Shown here: positions 33,712 to 41,221 of the stretch, one piece after another
Numbering within the stretch: the stretch's first letter is position 1
Layout of the letters: every line of letters begins with the position of its first letter
DNA from: Verrucomicrobium sp. BvORR034
Lineage (GTDB): Bacteria > Verrucomicrobiota > Verrucomicrobiia > Verrucomicrobiales > Verrucomicrobiaceae
Assembly: GCF_000739635.1 (NCBI RefSeq)
Contig: NZ_BATQ01000078.1
Span: 1 to 44,809, forward strand
Length of the DNA: 44,809 nucleotides
Reading direction: 5' to 3'
Notes under the pieces: model-generated
The model's database searches: none
Seen by the model: the letters and a program-made list of their open reading frames with translations, nothing else
Told to the model about the DNA's origin: nothing
Program-made: the position numbers and the translations under genes

Positions 33712-34674
33712 CTACGCGGACTCCGGAAGGAAGGTTGGGAAGGCAAGCCCCTTGGTCTGGGGCAGCGGGCCAAGAATCTGGGCGGTGTGCAGTTCCACAT
33801 TCCGTCCGCCCCAGCGGTACAGCGTGCGTACCAGATCTCCCGCCAGGCAGGGGGCCAGCAGCACGGTGGCGTCTCCGCGCTGGGCATCGAGAGCCACCCA
33901 CAGGAGTGCGGTAGCCGCCGATTCATCCCGTGCCACGCCGGGACCGGTCATGCGGAAGGATGGGTGGACGCTGTACACCATGAACCCATCCAGTTCGCCG
34001 GTGGTTTCATTCTCCAGCACGAGAGATTTCCATGAACCCACTTCGTTTTTCAGGAAGAAATGCATGTCCCGTTCCCGCCGGATGCTCTGCAACTCCTGCT
34101 CCAGATCGGCCATGCGAACCGCGTCCTCTGGCCGGGCAGTCCGTACTTGGTCTGCCCGTACGGGTGGTGGCCCTGCCAGGCCTTCGACAGGGACATTGAA
34201 AAGCACATCCTGATACAGCGTATGCGGGACAAAGCCCAGTTTCGTGTACAGGGAGAAAGAGTCCAGATTCAGCGCGCTGGAGATCAGTCGCAGAGGCTGA
34301 CCGCGATCGCGCGCAATTGCGGCGGCGTGTTCCATCATCAGGCGGGCGGCCCCGCGACCGGAAGAATCCGGGTCTGTGGCCACAATCCCGACGGACACGT
34401 GGGTTTCCCGGGGATGGATGAAACAAACGCCGACCAGGGTGCCGGTGGCGTCCTCTCTCACCGACACGGCATGTCCCGGATCCAGAGCCTCGTACACCTC
34501 AGGAAATATCCGAAAAGGCTCCGGGCGATCACCGAACCTCGCTCCCTGGCGCAACCGGGTCTCATACCAGTGGACGAGCGACCGGTGCAACAGACTGGCT
34601 GTGGCGTCGTGGTCAGCGGGAGTCAGGGGTGTCAGTTGCACGGCGGGGCGGTCAGGGTTGGATTGTCCTCGCAA
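33712..34674 (-). CDS. GNAT-family N-acetyltransferase, two-domain form
   Basis: 320 residues from TTG 34674; a GTG at 34641 is the other likely start. The N-terminal GNAT domain (about 12-150) has GVCFIHPRETHVSVGIVATDPDSSGRGAARLMMEHAAAIARDRGQPLRLISSALNLDSFSLYTKLGF, where GRGAARLM is the acetyl-CoA-binding loop. The second half (about 175-320: VRTARPEDAVRMADLEQELQ, TTGELDGFMVYSVHPS) resembles a second GNAT-like fold without a clear CoA loop. The substrate cannot be inferred. It is upstream of, and probably co-transcribed with, the propeller gene. Confidence 0.85.
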   Translation of the reverse strand: MRGQSNPDRPAVQLTPLTPADHDATASLLHRSLVHWYETRLRQGARFGDRPEPFRIFPEVYEALDPGHAVSVREDATGTLVGVCFIHPRETHVSVGIVATDPDSSGRGAARLMMEHAAAIARDRGQPLRLISSALNLDSFSLYTKLGFVPHTLYQDVLFNVPVEGLAGPPPVRADQVRTARPEDAVRMADLEQELQSIRRERDMHFFLKNEVGSWKSLVLENETTGELDGFMVYSVHPSFRMTGPGVARDESAATALLWVALDAQRGDATVLLAPCLAGDLVRTLYRWGGRNVELHTAQILGPLPQTKGLAFPTFLPESA

Positions 34675-34731
34675 TGATCATAGGATGCCGTGGTGCTTCC
34701 GTGAACCCCAAGCGAAAGGAGATCGAATGGC

Positions 34732-35232
34732 TCACATGGGCGAGTCGTCCTTGCCCACCTGGGCGATGATCAGCTTCAGATGCTCAATGGTGTTCTTGAT
34801 CGCGACGTCTTGCTCGGTGGTGGTGGCGGAGCGGGCATCACTGGCGAGACCTTCCAGGTACTCAGGCGCGACCTTGATGTCGTGGAGGTCCTTGCCCTGA
34901 TATTCGAAAACATAGGTGCGCACCAGCTTCTTCCCAGAGCGCAGCTTGCCTTCAATGGAGGCAACCACGCAGCTGCGCCCCCGCACCGGCACGATCTGGC
35001 TCCAACGGCCGATGGAAGCGCTGCGATCACGAATGTTGTCTTTCATCCACTGCTTGATGACCGTTTGCGCCTCTTCCTGCTCCGGGGTCAGGCCCGAAGA
35101 GGGGGCCTGTACCACTTCTTCGACGCGATCATTAGCCCCAGGATTGGCTTTGTGCCACTGGTAGAGCTTAAAGCCGCCAACCGCCAGTGCAATGGCCAGG
35201 GAGATTTGGGCGATGATCGTAACGATTCTCAT
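34732..35232 (-). CDS. Membrane-anchored protein of unknown function
   Basis: 166 residues from ATG 35232; the frame upstream of this ATG translates to proline-rich sequence with no protein character. One N-terminal helix (about 3-20, IVTIIAQISLAIALAVGGFKLYQW) anchors it. The rest should be periplasmic, with a helical part (GLTPEQEEAQTVIKQWMKDNI) and a beta part (SQIVPVRGRSCVVASIEGKLRSGKKLVRTYVFEYQGKDLHDIKVAPEYL). I do not recognise the family. No operon partner is evident, since the gap to the GNAT gene is 57 bases. Confidence 0.7.
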   Translation of the reverse strand: MRIVTIIAQISLAIALAVGGFKLYQWHKANPGANDRVEEVVQAPSSGLTPEQEEAQTVIKQWMKDNIRDRSASIGRWSQIVPVRGRSCVVASIEGKLRSGKKLVRTYVFEYQGKDLHDIKVAPEYLEGLASDARSATTTEQDVAIKNTIEHLKLIIAQVGKDDSPM

Positions 35233-35533
35233 AGGGAGTGATGAGGGAGGGGGAGGTAGAAGGACGGTGAACGCTCGGAGATTCGACAGGGAGCTTCTGG
35301 GAGTCAAGAAAGGATGACACCCTACACTGCCTGTCTGGCTTCTACGAGGTTCAGTTCCAAAACCATGCAACAAGTTCATGGCGGGGCATGAAAGTCCCGC
35401 GACATGGTCAATCGACGCCCCTCGGGAAGCACGGCGTGACGGTCAGTTGGATAAAATCCATTCGCCGCAGTGCTTGCGAGGTCTGTTGGGGGATCACCCT
35501 CTAAAGAGGGGGAGAGCTCCCTGAATGTCCTGA
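35233..35533. other. Gap of about 300 bases without a gene
   Basis: The region holds one small hairpin, CCCTCT/AGAGGG near 35499-35512, just beyond the 3' end of the next minus-strand gene. It has no T run. Open frames here are short and lack protein features. Confidence 0.4.
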
Positions 35534-36223
35534 CTACGGTGCAGCCAAACCGGATCGAGAGTGAGAAATGACCCCTTCCAATTCGCGGAGGGCGCGATCG
35601 CGGAATGGGGTGTCGGGGAACAGGTTCACCCATGCCGCGGCGGAGGCGGGATCCTGGATCGCCCATTGATGTAAGACCATCACAACAGCTTCCTCATGGA
35701 TGTACCCAGGCGGAATCTCTTCCGCCACCAGCCAGGCCGCTGCGTTGGGGTCACTTTGAGCCCCCACAAACGCGACCCGTGTCATCAAGGCATCACGTGC
35801 CGAGCCAGTGGGGTGGTGCTGAACCCACTCATAAGCAGAAGTCAAATCGGCCTGGGCCCATAGTTGTACGAAGTTTTCAAGAGCGACTGGATCGTCTTTG
35901 CCCCATTTCGGATGGGTGCTCAACGCTAGGCGATTGGCAGCATCGACCACGGCCGACTGGAGATGCGGATCGGCGCAAAGGGACCCGTTTTGATCCCGGC
36001 CAGGCGATTGAAGCAGTGATTCCAAAGCCGCGTGAGGGTCATCAGCCAATTGCTTCACGAAGCCCAGACGATTTTTTGTGTGGTACTTTTGTTGGGGGGC
36101 AGAAAGCGGGCTCTTTGTGCTGTGGGCGGAGGATGCATCGGAATCATCGCCCATTCGAATCGCGAGTGCCAATGCCACCATCGCGAGTGCCGAAGTTGCC
36201 GCCACGAGAAGCTTAAAACGCAT
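35534..36223 (-). CDS. Exported protein with helical DPxxAAxW-type repeats
   Basis: 229 residues with an N-terminal signal or anchor (MRFKLLVAATSALAMVALALAI). The mature part shows loosely repeated helical units built around Trp and a DP-A-A-W phrase: LENFVQLWAQADLTSAYEWVQ, GAQSDPNAAAWLVAEEIP and LHQWAIQDPASAAAWVNLFPD. These resemble HEAT/TPR-like repeats seen in many verrucomicrobial exported proteins without known function; this is recollection, not a search result. It is a single gene whose neighbours do not suggest a pathway. Confidence 0.75.
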   Translation of the reverse strand: MRFKLLVAATSALAMVALALAIRMGDDSDASSAHSTKSPLSAPQQKYHTKNRLGFVKQLADDPHAALESLLQSPGRDQNGSLCADPHLQSAVVDAANRLALSTHPKWGKDDPVALENFVQLWAQADLTSAYEWVQHHPTGSARDALMTRVAFVGAQSDPNAAAWLVAEEIPPGYIHEEAVVMVLHQWAIQDPASAAAWVNLFPDTPFRDRALRELEGVISHSRSGLAAP

Positions 36224-36308
36224 AGGAGGGGAGTCGGAGGTGATGTCCTGTCATTCGGCAGTGGCTGCGCCTGCCGCGGAGACAGGTGCAGCCAGGTTCA
36301 AGGCCAAA

Positions 36309-39149
36309 TCAGGGAGCTATGGTGAGCGACCACTGCTGGTTCGCATTGCCAGTGTGGGGCCACTGGATGATCGACGCTCCATCGGCAGTGCTGCCGGTGT
36401 TTACATCTGCAACCTTGCCACTGTGCACGGCGGTGATCTTGAAAAAGCCATCGCCGCCCGGTGTCAGGGTCCACTTCTGATTGTTACCGTCGAGCCAGCT
36501 CCAGAGATGGATCGCAGCGCCATTCGCCGTGCTCACGCCGGAGACATCCGCCACCTTGTTGCTGCCAGCGCCGAGGATTTGATACTGGCCGTTGCCCAAA
36601 TGGGTGAACGTCCACCGCTGTTCCTGGCTGCCAGTAAGGCTCCATTGAACAAGGGGTGTGCCGTTGGTGGTGCCACCACCCGAGGCAGTGAGCGCCTTGT
36701 TGCTCTTGCGGCAGAGCACGTGGTAGGTGCCATTCCGAATCAAGCGGCCCTGGTCGGTGAAGAGTCCGAGTTCCCCGAGTTGGGTTGAGAGGTCACCATT
36801 GTTGGCAGTGACTTCCAGTCGATAGTATCGATACGCACCCGGGCTGGATACAGGGCAGGTGAGTGTCTGGTAGCGGGTCGTGAACGCCTGGGCGCTGCGG
36901 GCGTCGAGAGTGACCCAGGTGGAGCCGTCGTTGGAGCCCCGGAGTTGCCAGTCCTTCGGGTCGCGCGTGGGCACATCATTGGCACTGGTGACAGTGTAGC
37001 GCTTGACGGTCAGGGCGTTGCCTGCACCGAAGTCATATTGCAGCCAGCTTGCTGCAGTGGAGAGCCATTTGGAGGCGGGATTCCTGTCGAATGCCTTCGC
37101 GGCCCCCTGGGCACCATTTGGGTTGTTGGCGCTGTCGTTGGCTGTGCCATCGAAGACGATGTTCACCATGGGGTTCAGTGGTGTTGCGCTGTCCTCGGGC
37201 GAGTTGGCGCTCGTGCCAGCGGCATTGGACGCGGTGACGACGTAGTAATAGGTCGTGCCATTGGTCACCGTGGCGTCTGTGTAGCTGCTGGTGGTGATTC
37301 CCGATGCGATGGGCGCGTACGTGCCGCCGCTGGCGGTGGCGCGCTTCACCGTGTAGCTGGTGGCTCCGAATGACGGCTGCCAGCGCAGCGGGACGGTGTG
37401 TTCGCCCGGAGCAGCCAGCAGGGCTGCGGGGGCGGCGGGAGTAAAAAGCGGCGCGCTACCGTCGCCGCCGGTGATCTGGACGTTGCTGAAGGTGGCGGTG
37501 TTTAACGTACCATTCGCAACTGAGCAGACCATCAGGCCCACGTAGAGTGTGGGCGGCATGTCGTCGTAGCGTCCGACATCGGTGGCCGCCCAGTTGGTGC
37601 CATCCGGAGAAACGTAGCCAGTGATGATGTTTCCGAGGCGCTCGAGCTTCACCCAATAGGAGGGACTGGCGATGTTGAAGGCTTTGTTGCCGTAGTTGTT
37701 GCCGCCATACACGGCGAGTCCCTGGAGGTTTTGCTCGCCTTGGATCCTGTTGGTGACGGCCATCCATGCCCGGGGAGCGCCTGCGGTGAGGCTTGATCGA
37801 ATCATCACACCAGCTTTGGCGGAAAGGCTGGTGTTTTGAACCGACTCGACTTTTGCGATGATGGCGCAGTCGCTGGTGACCGCTTTGTATGTAAAGTGGC
37901 AACTGTCGTTCGAGCCCCACATTTCACTGCCTCCGCCCTGCACCGTCCAGACGCCGCCGGAGTAGGAGGCACCGCCGACGGGAGAGGCACCTCCGATATC
38001 GAGGTCGGTGAGCCCCGAGGTGATCGAGGTGGTAGCGGGAATCGGCAACGCTGCTGCTGGTGCCGCCACGGAGGTGTCACCAACTTTGTGGAACATGAAG
38101 CTGTCACCATCCACGGGCATCTCAAGGCGTCTCAGGGCGATGTAGGGAGCGGGGAGGCCTTTGCGGACGGCATAGGCGCCGTGGATGAGATTGAGCGCGA
38201 TGTTTCCGCCTCCCCAACCCCGATTCGTGTAGTCGCCGACGTAATAAGCATCGGTCGTGCCGAAGGGGAGAGACGGCGTGGGGCCGAGGTCATTCACCCG
38301 GGCGAAATACTCCCCTGCCGCCAGCAGGCGATTGTTGTAGTCGGAGTACACATCAATGCCCTGCTTCCACAGAGCTTCGGCAAGCATGGACAGCGAGAAA
38401 AGCTGCCCATGTGCGTGGCCCTGGTCGCGGAGGGAATCACCGAGCATGCCGATGTCGTTGGAACTGCGCAGACCGATATGCGCGAGGGTGCGAACTTGAT
38501 ACGCGATCGTGTTGAGCCGGGCGGTGTCGTCATTGAAGATCGCAATCAGCCCTCCGGCGACGAGGGCCAGCGCTCCTTTGTTGGCAGCGCCGAACATGCT
38601 CTCACCATAAGGGTTGGTGGCGGGCAGAAGGACCGTGCCGAAATAGTTCTTCACTGCGGTGGTGTCGGCCTCCGTCCAGCCGGGCCACGTGCCGCGTAGG
38701 ATGTCTGCGCCGCCCACGAAGCGGTAGGCGTAGTCTCCCAAGTCGAGGGGGGATTCGCCGCCGGTAAACGATGTTTGTGTGGTCGCCCATGCAAGCAGGA
38801 TGTCGTGCGCCTTTTGCGCGTACGCTTCGTTGCCGGTGAAGTACCACATGCGCGCGAGGTTCCAGATCGCTGTCATGTCACTGCGCCACTGGTTCAGGTT
38901 CACATTGGGGTTGCGGCTCACGTTCGCAAAGGGCCCCGCCATTGTATAGGTAAGCTGGGTGCGGCCATCGGCGGCCAGGGCATCGTACCCAGCTTTCCAA
39001 GGCTGCTCACCCGCGATGACCTTTGCCTTGAGGGCCATGAGGTCGGTATTTGTCAGCGGAGTGCCCGGATGCGTAAAGGCTCCAGCTTTCGGCGGGTTCA
39101 ACCACAGCGCAGCGGCAGCGGCCAACATGAAAAGGATAGTTTTGCTCAT
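36309..39149 (-). CDS. Secreted alginate-lyase-family protein with discoidin and ricin-lectin domains
   Basis: 946 residues from ATG 39149, with a signal peptide (about 1-24). Domains in order: alginate lyase-like alpha toroid (about 25-370, with MWYFTGNEAYAQKAHDILLAWA and DSLRDQGHAHGQLFSLSMLAEALW); a concanavalin-like/DUF1349 region (about 395-570, SAKAGVMIRSSLTAGAPRAWMAVT); fibronectin type III (about 580-665); F5/8 type C discoidin domain (about 670-800, ASKWLSTAASWLQYDFG); and a ricin-type lectin (about 810-946, with repeated QxW motifs EQRWTF, NQKWTL, NQQWSL). It probably degrades an acidic polysaccharide outside the cell while the lectin modules hold the substrate. It is a single gene with no polysaccharide-utilisation neighbours. 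Confidence 0.92.
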   Translation of the reverse strand: MSKTILFMLAAAAALWLNPPKAGAFTHPGTPLTNTDLMALKAKVIAGEQPWKAGYDALAADGRTQLTYTMAGPFANVSRNPNVNLNQWRSDMTAIWNLARMWYFTGNEAYAQKAHDILLAWATTQTSFTGGESPLDLGDYAYRFVGGADILRGTWPGWTEADTTAVKNYFGTVLLPATNPYGESMFGAANKGALALVAGGLIAIFNDDTARLNTIAYQVRTLAHIGLRSSNDIGMLGDSLRDQGHAHGQLFSLSMLAEALWKQGIDVYSDYNNRLLAAGEYFARVNDLGPTPSLPFGTTDAYYVGDYTNRGWGGGNIALNLIHGAYAVRKGLPAPYIALRRLEMPVDGDSFMFHKVGDTSVAAPAAALPIPATTSITSGLTDLDIGGASPVGGASYSGGVWTVQGGGSEMWGSNDSCHFTYKAVTSDCAIIAKVESVQNTSLSAKAGVMIRSSLTAGAPRAWMAVTNRIQGEQNLQGLAVYGGNNYGNKAFNIASPSYWVKLERLGNIITGYVSPDGTNWAATDVGRYDDMPPTLYVGLMVCSVANGTLNTATFSNVQITGGDGSAPLFTPAAPAALLAAPGEHTVPLRWQPSFGATSYTVKRATASGGTYAPIASGITTSSYTDATVTNGTTYYYVVTASNAAGTSANSPEDSATPLNPMVNIVFDGTANDSANNPNGAQGAAKAFDRNPASKWLSTAASWLQYDFGAGNALTVKRYTVTSANDVPTRDPKDWQLRGSNDGSTWVTLDARSAQAFTTRYQTLTCPVSSPGAYRYYRLEVTANNGDLSTQLGELGLFTDQGRLIRNGTYHVLCRKSNKALTASGGGTTNGTPLVQWSLTGSQEQRWTFTHLGNGQYQILGAGSNKVADVSGVSTANGAAIHLWSWLDGNNQKWTLTPGGDGFFKITAVHSGKVADVNTGSTADGASIIQWPHTGNANQQWSLTIAP

Positions 39150-39715
39150 AGGACGAATCTTGGTGAGGGCCAACCGATGAAGGTGAGTCGGCGATTCGTC
39201 GTTAAGTCCTATAGAAGCCAGAGCCCGGTGACTTGGCGTTTTCGGACGAATTTTTGTCGAAACGCGCCCACCGAGATCTGCTGGCGAAGTTGTTGGTGAG
39301 GCTGGCTGTCAAGCCGCAGGCGAAAGCGGCGCTTCACGCACGCACTCCGGAGCCCCGCAAGCGGGGCCAGATGTTGGTTGGGGGCTTTGGGATTCTGGGT
39401 GTCGACAGGCCTGCGACATCGGAGGCCGGACGGGAATCGGCGCACTGACACCCCTTGTGACGTCTAGAACCCTTCGGCATACGCTGGTGGCGAGAAGCAA
39501 CCGAGGCGCAGGATGGTGCGAGATATTTCCTGAATCCGGACCGAGCCAGAGTTAAGAAAGAGGGGCGGTGACACGAGTTGGGCGCTTGCTACGCTCCCTG
39601 AGCCTGCGATTGGCCTCGCGCCTGCGTAGGGCGGTGAATTGCCGGAAGTCCTGTTGGGCGAAAGCGGGCCAACGCCTTTGCGAGTATCCTTACGACCTAG
39701 CCTGTTCAGCCAAAG
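39150..39715. other. Gap between the lyase gene and tRNA-Pro
   Basis: One perfect hairpin, GCCCCGC/GCGGGGC (39352-39367, loop AA), resembles the GC hairpins of other gaps. The lyase promoter should lie near 39150-39240. No open frame here has protein features. Confidence 0.5.
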
Positions 39716-39792
<77 letters not shown>

Positions 39793-39920
39793 TGTCTAAA
39801 ACCACGAAAAATAACCGGGAGGGGATGATGGCTCGACCGATGGAATGTGCAACTGGAAAGTTGAGCTATTGCGACACGCAAAATCCGGCGGGGAGGGGGT
39901 GGCCGGCCAGAGGAGGCCAA

Positions 39921-39956
39921 CAAAAATCCGCCGTGGAGACGGGCTCCACGGCGGAT
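39921..39956 (-). terminator. Intrinsic terminator of the pseudopilin gene
   Basis: A perfect 13-bp stem, ATCCGCCGTGGAG (39926-39938) with CTCCACGGCGGAT (39944-39956), has a five-base loop. On the minus strand it is followed by TTTTTG. It lies about 50 bases after the pseudopilin stop and before the tRNA. Confidence 0.9.
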
Positions 39957-40004
39957 CAAAAGGTTCAACGGAAATCCGGCCGGATGGCTCGGAGGCTTGG
40001 CAGG

Positions 40005-40583
40005 TTACTGCCAGGACTTGATGTCGTCGGACTTGGTTGCGCTGCCGGTGCTGGCGGTCTTGTCTGCGCCGTTGCAATAGATGATCACGCCAGCGGAGAG
40101 TGTCTTGCCCTCTTCAAAAGGATCGGTGATCACGCCGTCGCCATCATAGTCAATTTGCACCATGTAGCCATTGCCCCAAGGATCGGTGAGAGTGCCTGCC
40201 GTGCTGTCATAGCCATTCATCCCGCCCTTGGCCGCGGGCGGGTCATAGAAACGCACTTTGCGGGGATTCGACGTCGTGTCTGTTGCCATAAGAGCCGCCA
40301 GGAGAGGGCCTCCATCCGCTGCATCGCCTGTGTCATAGATTTTGGTGTCCTCAGTATCCGCAACGGCGAGCGGGTAGCGGTTGTACTCGGTCTGGTAGCC
40401 CTTGATGGCGATTTCCAGCCCCTTCATGGCGGTCTTGGCCTGGAGTTCACGGGCCTTCTTCAGCACGATGTTTCCAGTCGGGATGGCGATGGTGGCGAGG
40501 ATGGCGATGATGCCGATCACGACCAGCATTTCGATCAGGGTGAAGCCGTGCTTGAGGCGCACGACGGGATTCAGCGTCTTCAT
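40005..40583 (-). CDS. Type II secretion/type IV pilin-like pseudopilin (GspG-like)
   Basis: 192 residues. The prepilin peptidase site is clear: KHG followed by FTLIEMLVVIGIIAILATIAIP, with Glu at position +5 of the mature protein and one hydrophobic helix. The globular part has LKKARELQAKTAMKGLEIAIKGYQTEYNRYPLA and LTDPWGNGYMVQIDYDGDGVITDPFEEGK, like GspG calcium-site pseudopilins. Verrucomicrobia and planctomycetes have many such isolated prepilin-like genes, so assignment to a particular secretion system is not possible. The gene stands alone, ending at a strong terminator. Confidence 0.9.
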   Translation of the reverse strand: MKTLNPVVRLKHGFTLIEMLVVIGIIAILATIAIPTGNIVLKKARELQAKTAMKGLEIAIKGYQTEYNRYPLAVADTEDTKIYDTGDAADGGPLLAALMATDTTSNPRKVRFYDPPAAKGGMNGYDSTAGTLTDPWGNGYMVQIDYDGDGVITDPFEEGKTLSAGVIIYCNGADKTASTGSATKSDDIKSWQ

Positions 40584-41096
40584 GGATGGATGTGTATTGG
40601 GGGTCAGTTTAGTCTGGCAGGGGTGGTGGTTGGGCTAGCTGTATGAGGGCTCTATTATGTATACGGAAATGGAATTCCAGTCGGCGCGCCGGGGCGGGGC
40701 GAAGCCGAAGGGATTGATTTCAAACTCCAGAATACCGGAATTACGTGAAAACCGTCAACAGGGTAATTTTGGAGGGGCTTTCTTCTCGCAAAGGTAGGAG
40801 GAGGACGCAGGGGTGATGACCGGGAGAGGGCAGGCGTGGGGTGGTGGCAATGAGGTGCGGATCGGGGGCGTGGCTGTGTTCGAGAGTGAGTGAAACGAAG
40901 GGGCTAGCGGAGGGGGGAGCAGGGGCGCGACAGGTCTGGGTGAGGCCTGATCGCTTTCCCGTGAACCCATCTACGAACATCCCTCGGAATCGGAACAGGA
41001 ATCAACAAATTCCCACGGAATTGTGGGCGAAAAGCGGCTCATTCCAGACATCGTTTTTCGAAGCGAATCGGGGCATTTTGAGCCTTGCAACTAACG
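40584..41096. other. Divergent gap between the pseudopilin and ppdK genes
   Basis: The gap is about 640 bases including the ppdK promoter. Near 40655-40675 an AT-rich stretch may carry the pseudopilin promoter. A CCCAC/GTGGG hairpin lies near 41010-41025. A 101-codon open frame at 40841-41146 has no protein-like pattern and is not called. Confidence 0.45.
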
Positions 41097-41139
41097 CGCA
41101 AAGAGTATTGACAGGTGAGGTGAACCCAATACTCTTGCG
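41097..41139 (+). promoter_or_regulatory. ppdK promoter embedded in a long inverted repeat
   Basis: TTGACA (41108-41113) and TACTCT (41130-41135) form a sigma-70-like promoter with a 16-base spacer. They overlap the two arms of an inverted repeat: CGCAAAGAGTATTG (41097-41110) and CAATACTCTTGCG (41127-41139), complementary except for one extra A. The arms cover the -35 and -10 edges, as expected for an operator. The start codon of ppdK is about 80 bases further on. Confidence 0.6.
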
Positions 41140-41221
41140 AAATTAATTCAATTTGGCTAGACGCATCGAACCAAACCAACACACACGAACATCACAGTCC
41201 CGTAAAGTGACTGAATCAGCT

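Noticed and set aside
40841-41146. Small gene upstream of ppdK
   Set aside because: The frame overlaps the ppdK promoter and has no protein-like pattern or ribosome site.
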